Notes: generated from the letters alone by a model not told the origin. 64,000 nucleotides of DNA from Podospora pseudoanserina (GCF_035222485.1 NC_085924.1:3162001-3226000); one strand, 5' to 3'; shown: positions 1-10,844, numbered from the stretch's first letter. Translations and numbers: made by a program.

Positions 1-463
1 AAGGGGGTCCATTGTTTCATGAGTAGAAAGGCCATCTCGACGGGGAGTTAATTGAAAGAGGTGTCGTGAGATGGCGGGGTCTGGCGAGCCTCATCGTCAA
101 TAGTCTTGTTGAACGCACCAATGGGAAGGTAGACGCCCGCCGTGGTGTTGAGTTGAACCAGATACGTAAATATGGTAGACGTGCCAGTAGATGATCCAAT
201 CTAATGGCTGGACCAGAAAGGAAGTTGGTCGCGCGATGTGACTGTTGTGTATGTGATAGTGGGCTGGCAGAAGTTGGCCAGGAACACTAACAGCGGGTCT
301 TTTGTCATTGCATCATCGCTCACCTCGGTCGAGATGCCCCGCAATCGGCACCGTTGCCCAGGGCTGCTTGGCGCAGCAGGGACAGCCGCCAAAACTTTGG
401 TGACTGACAAACACCTGCCGCATCTCTGGAGCAAACCATCGCAACCCCGTTCAGGTCCTCGAA
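1..463. other. Left-edge intergenic DNA
   Basis: No gene can be supported here. On the minus strand an open stretch ends at a TAA at 48-50 and reads back to about 197, where a CATTAG could be a 3' splice site. Its residues (a YLVQLNTT... segment) look protein-like, but I recognise no family and no upstream exon. It could be the last exon of a gene facing out of the window, or chance. The stretch from 200 to 463 is the upstream region of the citrate carrier gene. Confidence 0.3.
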
Positions 464-1612
464 ATGTCATCAGCACCGGTCAAAGACAATAGCAACCACC
501 CGGCGGTCAAGGGGCCAAGTGCCCTTCGGTCCATAATTGCCGGCTCAACTGCGGGCGCTGTCGAGATTGGTATGTGATCTCTTCCGATGAAGTCAACTGC
601 CGCTAACCCGGGCTTCCTTGTCTCCAGCCATTACCTACCCAGCCGAGTGTATGTGAAACCCCCTACGACGACCGATTGATATCCTCGACGAGGCTCTAAC
701 ACAATGCGACAGTCGCAAAGACCAGGACACAGCTCAACCGCAGGTTAGCAGAGGGCAAGAAGCTGCCATGGCCGCCTTTCGGTGCTCAGTGGTATGCCGG
801 GTGCACCACGCTGATTATCGGCAACTCGGCTAAGGCGGGCATTCGTGTGTTCTACCTTGAGGAAGATTGAGGGGTGAAATAGGGCGCTGACAGATTGGGC
901 GCATAGGATTCGTTGCCTTTGACCAGTACAAGAAGATGCTGGCTGACGCCGACGGCAATGTCTCCGGTCCTCGGACCGTGATTGCGGGTTTCGGCGCCGG
1001 TGTGACCGAGTCTCTGCTTGCTGTCACACCGACAGAAAGTATCAAGACCACCCTGTGGGTTTTCTGTCCTGTGCCATATTCCTGCTACCCGTGCTAACCC
1101 CGGTCCCCAGCATCGATGACCGCAAGTCCGCCAAACCTCGCCTCCGCGGGTTCCTCCACGCCGTTCCAATCATTGCCCGCGAACGTGGTATCCGCGGTTT
1201 CTTCCAGGGTTTCGTGCCCACCACCGCCCGTCAAGCGGCGAATAGTGCTACTCGCTTCGGTTCCTACACTGCTTTGAAGCAGCTCGCCGAGAGCTACACA
1301 ACGCCGGGAGAGAAGCTCGGCGGTGTGGCTACCTTCGCCATGGGTGGTATCGCAGGGTTGATCACCGTCTATGTGACCCAGCCTCTTGATACCATCAAGA
1401 CGCGTATGCAAAGTATCGAGGCCAAGCAACTCTACGGCAACTCGTTCCGGTGCGCGAGCATCATCTTCAAGCAAGAGGGCGTGTTGACTTTCTGGAGCGG
1501 CGCGCTGCCACGATTGGCGAGGTTGATTATGAGCGGTGGTATTGTGTTTACCATGTACGAAAAGAGCATGGACCTGTTTAACAAGCTGGACCCAGAGGGC
1601 AGGTATCTATAA
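464..1612 (+). CDS. ctp1: Mitochondrial tricarboxylate (citrate) carrier, SLC25A1/CTP1 type
   Basis: This is a mitochondrial inner-membrane carrier that exchanges citrate or isocitrate for another tricarboxylate, malate or PEP, and feeds cytosolic acetyl-CoA production. The five exons I infer are 464-569, 628-648, 713-844, 907-1054 and 1111-1612, which give 302 aa, the usual length for the family. All three carrier signatures (Px[DE]xx[KR]) are visible: PAEFAK, PTESIK and PLDTIK, one per tandem repeat of about 100 aa. The WYAGCTT and GNSAKAGIRFVAFD stretches are typical of citrate carriers. Exon 2 is only 21 nt and falls inside the first signature. The start at 464 (MSSAPVKDN) is the first ATG that leads into the carrier fold. 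Family assignment is firm; substrate is inferred from the closest subfamily. Confidence 0.93.
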
Positions 1613-1851
1613 ACAAGGGTTTGGGGGAGGTTGTGTCTTTACAGGGCGTTCTGGATGGTTGTCTTGTTTTTTCTTATACCCCATTATGCATGGGTAGACA
1701 AAAAGGGGAGGGGGGGGTATGTACATTGGAATACAAAATATGGGATTATGACCGTGTATCCCTTTTCTTTTCCCCAGACTCCAAACGCCGCGTCATGCAG
1801 AAATATCATATTGTACAGTCGTGTACATGGATGGCCGATACTATCGAGGCA

Positions 1852-2354
1852 TCATTCCAGGCGGAACATACCCTGGACCCTCTTGGCTACCCTTTGGAAA
1901 TAAGAACGTGTGGGTGCCTCATTGAGCTCTTTCAGGATGTCGCTGTAGTAGTTGGGGTTGAACTTGGGTTTGAGGAAGGATTCCGGAACACGATACTGAG
2001 AGCGTTCCTGGGTCAGCAACGAAGATTGCCTTGTAGGTAGCGCCGGTCTGCACCCACCTTGTTCTTGTAACGATTCTCGGTGAGGGAGAAGAGCGCATTG
2101 GCTTGCCTGAGGTCTGCCTGCTCTTGACTTAATCCCTTGATCAGGGTTGGCGCAAGAGGACCTTTGGTGAGCCGCTTGGCAAGGACATCTTGAAGCTGGC
2201 AGTCGGGACGGAGGGGATCTTTGGGCCAGCGCTGCAGGGCAGTCTGGAATAACCTGGCTGTGCTCTGGAGGGAGGTTAGTCTCTGTTGGAGATGATTTTG
2301 AATTAAAATGGGCTACCAGAAGCAGCTACATACGTGCTTGGGAACAGCAGACAT
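1852..2354 (-). CDS. UQCC2/CBP6-like complex III assembly factor
   Basis: This is a small mitochondrial protein of 127 aa in three exons: 2334-2354, 2058-2264 and 1852-2007. The first exon codes for only seven residues (MSAVPKH). The second intron is 50 nt with a GCTGAC branch site just before CCCAG. The protein has the short helical layout of UQCC2/Cbp6: an RLFQTALQRWPKDPLRP opening, then ALFSLTENRYKNK, then a C-terminal LKPKFNPNYYSDILKELNEAP block and a basic tail ending KRVQGMFRLE. Members of this family bind newly made cytochrome b with Cbp3 at the mitoribosome and support bc1 complex assembly. I assign the family by the overall pattern, not by a catalytic residue. The gene is tail-to-tail with the citrate carrier, about 240 bp away. 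Confidence 0.72.
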
Positions 2355-2957
2355 GTTGGCGACGGTCTCGGAGCTGGGATGCGGCCTTCAAAAATGTCGA
2401 CGTCAATCTGGGGAATTTCTCCAGCTTCAAGCTGCCACCAGCCACAGGACCCCAGATTCTGGGTGCGCGTAAGCCACAGTCCAATCTGCCAAGTAGGCAT
2501 CGCCCATGTTAAGGGGTGTGGCACCAAGGCCGAAAAAGGGAACATGTGGAGTCAGGAGGCAGCCGCTTGGCACCACGCAAAGCGCTCTTGGTCAGCCGGG
2601 CCGGGCGCTATTCCACAGCACTGTCGCACTGCTGCACCCTCTCCAACCAACCTGATTCCTCATCAAATCAACGACTCCCTGACGGAGCCACGCGCGCTCT
2701 TTTCTTTGCTTCTCTCTCTCTGCCTACCGTTTTCCCTTCAAATCTTGTTCGCCTTTTGTGTTCAAACCACTTCCTTACCTTGCCGTTTCCACACGTCTGT
2801 TTCCACTACCGACCTTTTACCTCCGATCGACGAACCCTTCCAACTTTCTGCGCCACTCGTTCTGTTTCCTAGCACATCTCTGACATCAAAGAGGGGGGCG
2901 ATCCGATCACCTCTCAACAAAGATTAACCACAACCACATCGACTTACGACGCCCACC
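2355..2957. promoter_or_regulatory. Divergent promoter region between the UQCC2-like and BSD2-like genes
   Basis: About 600 bp separates two start codons that face apart, so both promoters must lie here. A strongly pyrimidine-rich stretch at about 2695-2760 (CTTTGCTTCTCTCTCTCTGC and on) lies on the plus strand ahead of the BSD2-like gene, as is common near transcription starts in filamentous fungi. I see no clear TATA box and no conserved coding sequence. Confidence 0.45.
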
Positions 2958-4130
2958 ATGACGAGTCGGTACGAGCGGGTATGTTTGTTTCCAACGGTGG
3001 ATGTTTCTGATGTCTGGCAACATGGAGGGCTAACCTTTTGCACAGGTGAACACCCGCGACGAAGAAGATCACCACACACCTGTCTCCAATGCGCCAAGGC
3101 CGACATATCCTATCCCAAACTCGCCACCACCATCTTTTCACTCGAGAGCATCGTCAATAATCGGCAGAGACAACGGCAACCGCCAGAACCAGGATCTTGA
3201 CGACGCATTTGGAAGCGACGATGAGGATGCCTGGGATGACGAGCCGGATGATCGGCAGAGGCTGGTGCGCGACAATACAACACCAAGTGCGACCGACGCA
3301 GCCTCCATAACACCAGCGACGACGGCGACGACGGCACAGACGAGTGCACAGGCTTCGCAACCGTCGAGGCCAGTTGGGCAGGCACCAACAACGACGAGGG
3401 TGTACGGCGGCGGAATCCAGTCGGATGGTGTCTTTTCGAACTTGGCGGCCAAGCCAGAGAGGGGAGAACCAGAGAAGGAAGAACTTCCACCTGTATGTTC
3501 CCGGTGGCTACGCGAGGATGATGGTAGACAGTGGTACTGACCTTGAGACAGTCCTACGAACAGGCAGCAGCTGATTCTGCGCCCCCTTACTGGGAAACGA
3601 CAGTCCTCGCCCCAGGGCTGGGCGGCTTTGACGACGTGTTTATCGACGGAATGCCTGTCGGTTCGATCTTCAGCTTCTTGTGGAACGGATTCATCTCGAT
3701 GACCCTTCTCGTCGGTTTCCTGCTCTGCTACCTTCTACACACCACTCACGCGGCCAAAAACGGAGCGAAGGCCGGCTTGGGCATCCAACTCATTCAGTAC
3801 GGCTTCATGATGCAGAGCGCACCACCATCTGGAGGCAGGTATGATGATGACCCGACTGCTGACAGCGGATTCATCAACCCTGTGGACCCGAACGCGCATG
3901 ACTTTGACCCCGATAATGTGCAAGATCAGAACGGCGGTGGTGTAGACGATTTTACAGGCGCCGATTGGGTGTCGTACCTCATGATGATTATCGGTTGGTT
4001 TGTTCTCATTCGTGCTGTCAGCGACTACTTGAAGGCGAGGAGACATGAGCAGCTTGTGCTTCAGAGCCCTGACCGGGGTCTCGGTATTCCTGTTATTGCC
4101 ACGGGCGAGCGTCCCGACACCGTTGTGTAG
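2958..4130 (+). CDS. BSD2/NDFIP-type membrane adaptor for Rsp5 (metal transporter sorting)
   Basis: Three exons (2958-2978, 3046-3492, 3552-4130) give 348 aa. The N-terminal half is polar, disordered and rich in Asp/Glu and Thr/Ala. The C-terminal half has three hydrophobic segments, at about residues 190-215, 220-240 and 290-312 (the SIFSFLWNGFISM, GLGIQLIQYGFMM and YLMMIIGWFVLI stretches). This is the layout of Bsd2/Ndfip proteins, Golgi/endosome adaptors that recruit the ubiquitin ligase Rsp5 to cargo such as Smf1-type metal transporters. Two PPxY-like sites are seen: PPSY, split across the second intron (CCA CCT | TCC TAC), and PPYW a few residues later. Exon 1 codes for seven residues. 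A TATA box is not evident; the upstream region is CT-rich. Confidence 0.85.
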
Positions 4131-4886
4131 TCTTTTTTCCCCTTGTTTTATACCACTCATCATTACTGCCTCTCGGTTTCGTTTGTAATATCTGCATTCT
4201 CAAGCTGGCATTATGGGCATTTTATTGACCCCAGCACAACAAGAACACGGCGCTTGCATTTCAGTGACTTTGTACGCCGCCGGGTTTAGCTACAGACAGA
4301 CTCGACAGTGAAACATTTCTAAATATACCGAGTACATGTTATGCTCAAGATGTTGTTTACACTCGTGACGAGCCCCCTCCTGCATTCCAGCCGCGGGACT
4401 GAGCGGCGGGATGTCGAGGGCGGGGTGAATGCGGGGCTGCTCATCACCACCGTGGTTGGATGTATTACCATTACATCACATGTCGTCAACTGACCATCAG
4501 CTTTGTTGTGTTTGCGTGAGATTTCTGCAGCCGACAGTATCGTTTGTTTTTTTCATTTCCGTTTCTCTCATCCCCATAAATATTTCTAGGATTTCCTAAA
4601 ACAGTCCGCCTCATCATCAACCACGCTCTCAACTCCAACCTGTGAGTGCCATCCGCTGACCAACATCATCACCCACTCCTAACATCTTTTTGCAGAATCA
4701 AACTCCACAACTTCAAAAAGCTCAGCTGCCGTGGCCACCCTACGCAAAGCCCTCCTCACGTCCCGCCTCGCGCTCCTCTCCTCCCTCCCGCCCTTTGGGT
4801 CAGCACTCTTGATCTACGAGTACCAATCCCGTCACCCACCGCACTTCCAACCCTACTCGACTTTCACGCCCACCAAATTCGACACC
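4131..4886. other. Intergenic region and 5' leader of the methyltransferase gene
   Basis: There is no separate gene here. A likely 5'-leader intron runs from the GTGAGT at about 4641 to TTTTGCAG ending at 4695. The frame of the downstream gene is open from 4696 to its ATG at 4887 but contains no ATG. An open leader of this length is odd: either it is chance, or a non-AUG start adds a mitochondrial-like N-terminus (RLALLSSLPPFGSALLIYEY). Confidence 0.5.
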
Positions 4887-5603
4887 ATGGCCTGGCGCAG
4901 CTCGGGCACCTCCAACAGCGAGCTGGTCGAGAACCTCTGGCGCAACGAGATGATCACCCACCCCGAGGTGAAATCCGCTTTTTTAAAAGTTGACCGCGCG
5001 CATTATGCTCCCAGGTCCCCATATGAAGACTGTCCTCAGCCTATAGGGCACCACGCCACTATTTCAGCGCCGCACATGCACGCCTCTGCGGTGGAGCACT
5101 TGCTGCCGTTTATAATGCCGGGCGAGGAGAGGCCGGCGCCGAGGGTGCTAGATATAGGGAGCGGATCGGGTTATTTGACTCATGTGCTTGCCGAGCTGGT
5201 GGGGGAGAGGGGGAGGGTGGTGGGGGTGGAGCATATTGAGCCGTTAAAGGAGCTAGGGGAGAGGAATATGAAGAAGTCGAGGGAGGGGAGGGAGTTGATT
5301 GAGGGGGGGAGGGTTAGGTTTAGGGTTGGGGATGGGAGGAAGGGGTGGAGGGATGAGCAGGAAGAGGGGAGGAAGAGTTGGGATGCGATTCATGTGGGCG
5401 CGGCGGCGGTGAAGGTGCACGAGGAGTTGCTGGAGCAGTTGGCTAGTCCGGGGAGGATGTTTATTCCTGTGGATGATGAGGATGATCCGCAGGGGTGGGG
5501 ACAGCATATTTGGTGTGTGGATAAGGATGAGAAGGGGGAGGTGAAAAAGAGGAAGTTGTTTGGGGTTAGGTATGTGCCTTTGACGGATGCACCGAAGGCT
5601 TGA
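4887..5603 (+). CDS. Protein-L-isoaspartate O-methyltransferase
   Basis: This is an SAM-dependent repair methyltransferase of 238 aa that methylates abnormal L-isoaspartyl residues in ageing proteins. The N-terminal MAWRSSG, the NLWRNEMI and VDRAHYAP stretches and the QPIGHHATISAPHMHA substrate-loop block are family hallmarks. Motif I is VLDIGSGSGYLTHVLAEL, and the C-terminal part contains MFIPVDD. It is close to the usual 220-240 aa. I chose the ATG at 4887 because MAWRSSG is the conserved start and no upstream in-frame ATG exists. The second half of the coding strand is extremely G/A-rich, with runs of GGG and GAG codons and several possible G-quadruplexes. It is followed by about 460 bp without a gene. 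Confidence 0.93.
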   Translation: MAWRSSGTSNSELVENLWRNEMITHPEVKSAFLKVDRAHYAPRSPYEDCPQPIGHHATISAPHMHASAVEHLLPFIMPGEERPAPRVLDIGSGSGYLTHVLAELVGERGRVVGVEHIEPLKELGERNMKKSREGRELIEGGRVRFRVGDGRKGWRDEQEEGRKSWDAIHVGAAAVKVHEELLEQLASPGRMFIPVDDEDDPQGWGQHIWCVDKDEKGEVKKRKLFGVRYVPLTDAPKA

Positions 5604-6069
5604 GAGGTGACGTAAATCAGGAGATGCTTCGTTCAATAGCTTGAAGGTGTTTAGCAGTTCGGTTCACTCTCACGCATCTTTGTGTCGAAGTTGAAAGTAG
5701 GTATGATATGCCCTACTAGAATATGTGTCACCGGATGTATTTCAGGCAAGTTAAAGGAAGTGATGGGTCGTATATTGTCACAATCAAAAGTGTAAAATCA
5801 AGGCACGATTTAAGTGCTTCTTTCTATGCTTTGATTTCTTAATGCCCCGTGTGAGGTTTCATATGTCTTGCAAAAGAGCTATCAACTGGTCAAGGCAAGG
5901 CTCACAACTCCACTAGGTTGTCTCCAAGTCTAGATTTAGTTGTCTAAAAACATGAACTGTGGTGCAGGACAGCTTCGAACAATGTATCATCAATTGGGGT
6001 ATCGGATAGAAAGAATGTTTGCCCACATCCGCCACTGTTGTCGTGGCAAAAGGGGAAAAATTGATGGCA
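5604..6069. other. Intergenic, converging 3' ends
   Basis: This is 466 bp between two converging genes. It is A/T-richer than the flanks and I see no ORF or RNA gene in it. It presumably holds both 3' untranslated regions. Confidence 0.4.
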
Positions 6070-7329
6070 CTACCAGTCATCCTCCTCCAACTTGAACATC
6101 GGGAGCGGATTTTTTTGTGGACGGGACATAGGCGTGGGCTCGTCTTCCAGGTCTGGCTTGATCCTAATTGAACTCAGGGCCACGGGCTCATCGTCTGGGT
6201 CGGGCTTGATTCTGGGTGAAGGTATGACCGGGGATTGATCCTCTTCGTCCTCTGGGTCTGGCTTGATTCTGACTGAATGCAGTGCCAGTGGTTCGTCCTC
6301 TGAATATGGCTCGAGTCTGGCTGAAGCCATGGTCAGTGGTTTGACCCTCGCTGATCGCATGATCATGGGCTCATCCTCCGAATCCGGCTCGATCACATCT
6401 TGCCCATGTCCATTCCACTGAACAGACCGACCAGCCGCCACTCCCTCCTCTACCTTCACCCTCTTATTCCCCCCACTCTCCATCTCCTCTTTAACCTTCC
6501 TCTTCCTCTATTTCTTCACGGTAGCTTTCACAACCGGCTTCTCCTCCCTTTTCACCCTGCTATTCCCCCTCCCCTTCTTTTGCGCCCCTCCCCCTCCCCA
6601 AAACGGCAGCATCTCCTGTCTCCTCTGCACAGTAACCGCCCACTCCAACTCTCTCCTCCGCCTCCCCCTCCCTCTCTGACTCCAAAACTCCTCATGCTCC
6701 TCCAAACACTGCATCTCCGTCTCCCGTTCCATAACCTTCCCCCTCCCCCTCTGTCCCCCCAACGCCATCCACCTCTCCCACCCAGCCACAAACCTCACCA
6801 TCTCCCCATAAAACCTCACTCTCTTCACAGTCAACCGTCCCACCCTCCTCTCCTCCCTCCCCTCCCAAGCCCTCCCCCACCGCTCCACAAATTCCGCCCA
6901 CCTAGGCAACTGCACCCACTCCTCCTTTTGTCTACCCCCCATGAGCAAATAAACCTGTTGACATCGACTGTGGTCCAAACTCCCGGGGCAATCCGTCAAG
7001 ACGGTCAACCTGTTCGCGTTGGTAATCCGCTGCATAAACGGCATGTCGAACGGGGCTCGATAGGCAATAATCTCATCTGCTGTGAGAGTGGGATTACCGT
7101 AGCGGTAGCGTGCGAGCCGGAGGAGCAAGAGCTGTGAGTGTTTGGCGTAGACGCGCCAGGCTTGGGGGCAGGCCCGGAGGAAGTTGGAGAGGGTTGCTGC
7201 TGAGGGGATGGCTTCTAGGATGTGAAGGAGGAGTTCTGGGGCGAGGGTGAAGAGGGTTGGGGTTGGGGTTGTTGGCGAGGGAGAAGAGGGTGGGGGTGTC
7301 ATTTCGGCGGCTTGTTCGGTTGTGGTCAT
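6070..7329 (-). CDS. F-box-like protein with an acidic repeat tail, interrupted by one in-frame TAG
   Basis: The frame begins at 7329 with an F-box-like segment (LFTLAPELLLHILEAIPSAATL, residues about 27-48) followed by a long basic, Trp- and Arg-rich region. It meets a TAG at 6508-6510. The same frame then stays open for 145 more codons to 6070, and that part is clearly protein-like. It holds five imperfect repeats of about 16 residues of the form (I/L)(K/E)P-acidic-DEP...S.R, plus VKVEEG. Two readings are possible. A 48-nt in-frame intron (6508-6555, GTGAAA...AAATAG, weak donor and no good branch site) may be removed to give about 403 aa. Otherwise the stop is real and yields a 273-aa form. 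The F-box suggests an SCF ubiquitin-ligase substrate adaptor; the substrate is unknown. The coding strand is very G/A-rich. Confidence 0.65.
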
Positions 7330-7983
7330 GATTCTTGGTCGCTGAAAGAAATGGTAAAAGATTGTTTGTATCGACCGCAGTTCTTGGTGATATGCTGCGC
7401 GGGTGTTTGTGTTGATGGGCGGTGATGTGAAAGAGACGAGGTTGACTGTGGAACCTTTGCAGCAAAAAGTTTTTCAGGGTTCAAAAACCGCCAAATGCGA
7501 TTGCTGCAACAGTTCCAAAAGAGGGATTATGAAGGAATGAACAGGAACTGGAAGTCAAGAGGAATTTAAACCGATTTTTGGCTCTGTTTAAAACTTTGTA
7601 CTGTGCCTGGATTTGAGTTCATTTCACACGAGACGGCGCCACCCACAACCCTCCACCGCCGCAAAACACAAAATCTGGTGGGCGACATTTCGCAACAAAC
7701 TTAGATAACAATCACCACATCGAAGTAAAAGAGACGTGTACTTTGCCAAAACACTGGCGGCATAACTCTCAGCCAAATACAAAAATGCCCAAACTCAGGC
7801 AAGTAATCCACCAGACAAACTCCAACAACCCACCCAACCTTGCTAGTATACAAACAGAAATGGCCTCATACAATAAAGCAACGCCTCATTCAGCAAAGAA
7901 AACCAACCCTTGACATCAGTCATGATAGCTGCCTTACAGCCTTTGCGTGAATTCGTGGAGCCAAGAAATGCTTCAACCATTCC
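7330..7983. other. Intergenic region upstream of the F-box gene
   Basis: This 650-bp stretch holds the promoter of the F-box-like gene (minus) and the 3' flank of the peptide transporter. I see no additional ORF, RNA gene or clear regulatory motif. Confidence 0.35.
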
Positions 7984-9990
7984 TCAAACCCTGTCCTTCT
8001 CACCAAACACACCAGTCCCCTGCTTCCCCTCGGCATCCAGACCATCCAGCTCACCCCCCGTGCTGAGCACAAACTCCTCCTTGTCAATGTGGTGAAAGGT
8101 AAAGTAGAAAAGCACCGTCATCACAGCCCCAACCATGGTCGGACCAGCAAACACCCAAATCAGGTTTGGGTCCTTGATTGCAGGCGCAGACGCCAACCCA
8201 ACAGCTGCCGACACGCCAACCATCATCAGGTTGAGACTCGAAACGAGACCCTTCATGTTCTTGGGCGACCGGCTGTACGCAATGCCATACGACGTGACAT
8301 TGACAAAGATCTCCGAGATGGCGTTCACGATGACAGGGATGGAATACCACAGGTATGAGACCTGGGAGACTGTTACCGAGCCCTCAGGGAGAATGTCTGC
8401 ACATGTCGTGGCGTTGAACCCGCACGGCGATGTCTTGTAGGCGTAATACTGGAGGATGGCGAACCCCGATGATCCCACGGTGCAGAGAGCGAAACCAAAC
8501 GTCATGCGGCTGATAGGCCCCCATGAAATTCCGCGTTTTTGCAGGAAGGGATAGACGAGATGATTCATCACCGGCACCACTGCAGGCTTGTATTAGAAGG
8601 CGTGATACTTGCTCATGGCAAGCAGGGCGACACTTACTGATTACAATACTAATGGAATTGAGATTGTCCAGCAGATCATTGGGAAGACCCTTAGTATCCA
8701 GACTGGCAGACAAGGCATTGGCTGCGGCGCCAATGCCACTACCGTTGATGTAGTATATGGGCGTAAAGGCAAAGATACCGCAGGCCTGGAATGTTCGACG
8801 GACGTCGTCCACGAAGTTGTCGTCATACCCATAATGCTTTGTGCTGCCAGCAGCAAGACGCACACTTGGCTTGCCCTGGTTCCAGAACCCGCTACGCCCG
8901 ATGCTGGTGATACCACCATGGCGAAGGCAGTCGGCCAAGACCTTGAACACGTTGCCTAGATCCGAACCGCCGGCCTGTTGCTTGATGAGCCTGGGGTTAA
9001 GGTACCACAGGAGCGGGGGAAGCATCAGGTACAAGATTGTGGGAATCAAGTACGCAGCCCAGTAACCGACCAGCTTGGCGAGGTAGGTGGTGGGAACACC
9101 GAAGCAAGCACCAATATTGATCAGGAGATAGAACCACAGCATGACGCTGTTAATAGAAGCCTCGGGGTCCACGATGACCCTCTCGCCGTTCTGCTCAATC
9201 ACATGTGCGACCTTGTGTGGACTTTGATCCATGACCATTGGGGAGATGTTGGGTTTGAACTGGGCTAGAAGGGTGTCAGTGAGTGGGCAAACGTGTACTC
9301 GGTTGGTTACCTATCTGTACTCACCAGCTCCGATGGCCAACATGTACAAAGACAGGGCAAACGGGACCATAGCCTTGCCCGCCATAAGAACAGGTGGGAG
9401 TGAGGACAAAACCATCATGACATGGGCGACACCGCAGATGCCCACGCCCCAGCAAACCATCTTGAACCGGCCATACTTGGCATCGGCCATCCAACCGAAC
9501 AGCACCGGCAGAGTGTAGGCCATCATCTTGAAGGCCTCGGTCATGGCGCTGGCAACAACAGAACCCTGACCAAGCGCACCGGCGGTGTACAGCGAACCAG
9601 GGGCCGTGGCACCAGTGCCGTTTCCATCAGGGGGAAGAGGCGCGCGGATGAAGTTCTTGTAGACTTGATTGCAGCCGTAGTAAGAGGCGCGTTCGGCGAA
9701 TTCGACAGCGCAGAGCAGGTAGCAGGTGTTGGGCATCTTCCCGGCAACGCGACGCAAGGTCCGCTTCTCCTCCTCGGTGGGCAGCACCAGGCCGTTGACC
9801 GTCTCTCTGACCTGTTCCGAAGAGGGCTCATATTTGGGGATTGTTGTGATCCCGGTTGACTTCTTGTGTACGTCTCGGACCGGGGCCATACAGGTGGCAG
9901 CTGTCGTGGCGCTATCCGCTGTTGGGTTGGCTGTCAGTTTTATTTCCCTTGTGAAATACAGGAATAGAAAATAGTGAATAACATACCCAT
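7984..9990 (-). CDS. PTR2/POT-family proton-coupled peptide transporter
   Basis: The protein has 606 aa in four exons: 9987-9990, 9325-9918, 8638-9264 and 7984-8579. It is a plasma-membrane transporter that takes up di- and tripeptides with protons. Family features include the ELCERF-like VEFAERASYYG at the start of the first membrane helix, LPVLFGWMADAKYGRFKM, FKPNISP, and about twelve hydrophobic segments. The N-terminal 60 and C-terminal 30 residues are cytosolic and polar. The start codon is unusual: the first coding exon supplies only ATGG, and the rest of codon 2 comes from the next exon, giving MADSATTAAT. An alternative start is the ATG at 9889 inside exon 2 (MAPVRDV). The splice sites read GTATGT, GTGAGT and GTAAGT. 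Confidence 0.93.
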
Positions 9991-10844
9991 TCTGCTTGTC
10001 GGTATCGATTATCCCCTTTGTTTGTTTGGCGAATATGGAAGCGGAGGACGAGTTCGGCCGAGAAGGTGCGAGTGTTGTTTGGGCGGAGGGATTGGGGCTT
10101 GTCAGGACAGGTTCCTGCCTCGAGTTAAGACGACTTGAGCAGATAGGAAGGCGCACGTTTTTCTGTGGTCCGGTGAGACGCTTCTTCGTGTCTTGCTCCT
10201 GCTGTGTCGGCCTTGAAGAGGTGGGTAGGTACAGGTTGCACCTTCCACAAGTCAACAACAACAGACAGCAGCGGGGTCATATCAACTCTCAGGAAAGTGC
10301 GATTCCTGTCTTCCTTGGCCTTATCTAAGGTTTGGCCATCGATTGCGACATGACTGATTCATTCAGCCCGTCTAGGTAGATAAGCGTCAGATTTCATGTG
10401 GAGATTGAGGAAGTGGAACTTGGGGATTTCCGATACGCCTGTCCTCCGGTCAGAAGACATAGGCAGAGATTCACAAACAGCATGGTTCTCAATATACGTG
10501 TCCATATATCTGCTACAAACCTATACTCCAACCTCCAGCAATAACCGCAACGATACTGCATCCTTCCCGCATTTACATTCCCCCGGTATCATCATAGAAC
10601 TACAAGAAAACTCCCTTTGCCACCCCAGACTCCGTTCCCATGCAGAAGAAATGGGTACCATCCTGCGGCACCGTGCCGCTAATGCAATGCTAAATAAAAG
10701 TACAAAGCCACCAGAAAAATAACGCCTGAAATTGATGCATGTTCCCCCTTTTTCCCGTCCTGGTTTTGTTCCAAAGCGATGAAAGATAGCAGAAAATCTC
10801 CGTTTTCTAAGCGTGGAGAGGATAAATGCCCTGAAAAGACCAAG
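9991..10844. other. Intergenic region upstream of the peptide transporter
   Basis: About 850 bp without a supportable gene. It should contain the promoter and 5' leader of the peptide transporter (minus) and the 3' flank of the coiled-coil gene. Short ORFs here have no family features. Confidence 0.4.

Noticed and set aside
1621-2040. 139-codon plus-strand ORF after the citrate carrier
   Set aside because: It lies mostly antisense to the UQCC2-like exons, and its residues show no family features.
4731-4886. N-terminal extension of the methyltransferase from a GTG at 4731
   Set aside because: The frame is open but has no ATG. Fungal nuclear genes rarely start at GTG, and MAWRSSG at 4887 is the conserved start.
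5311-5330. Telomere-like GGGTTAGGTTTAGGGTTGGGG as an internal telomeric site
   Set aside because: It is short, imperfect and inside a coding region where it encodes ordinary residues.
6400-7137. 245-codon Pro/Leu/His-rich plus-strand ORF
   Set aside because: It is the shadow of the G/A-rich F-box gene on the opposite strand.
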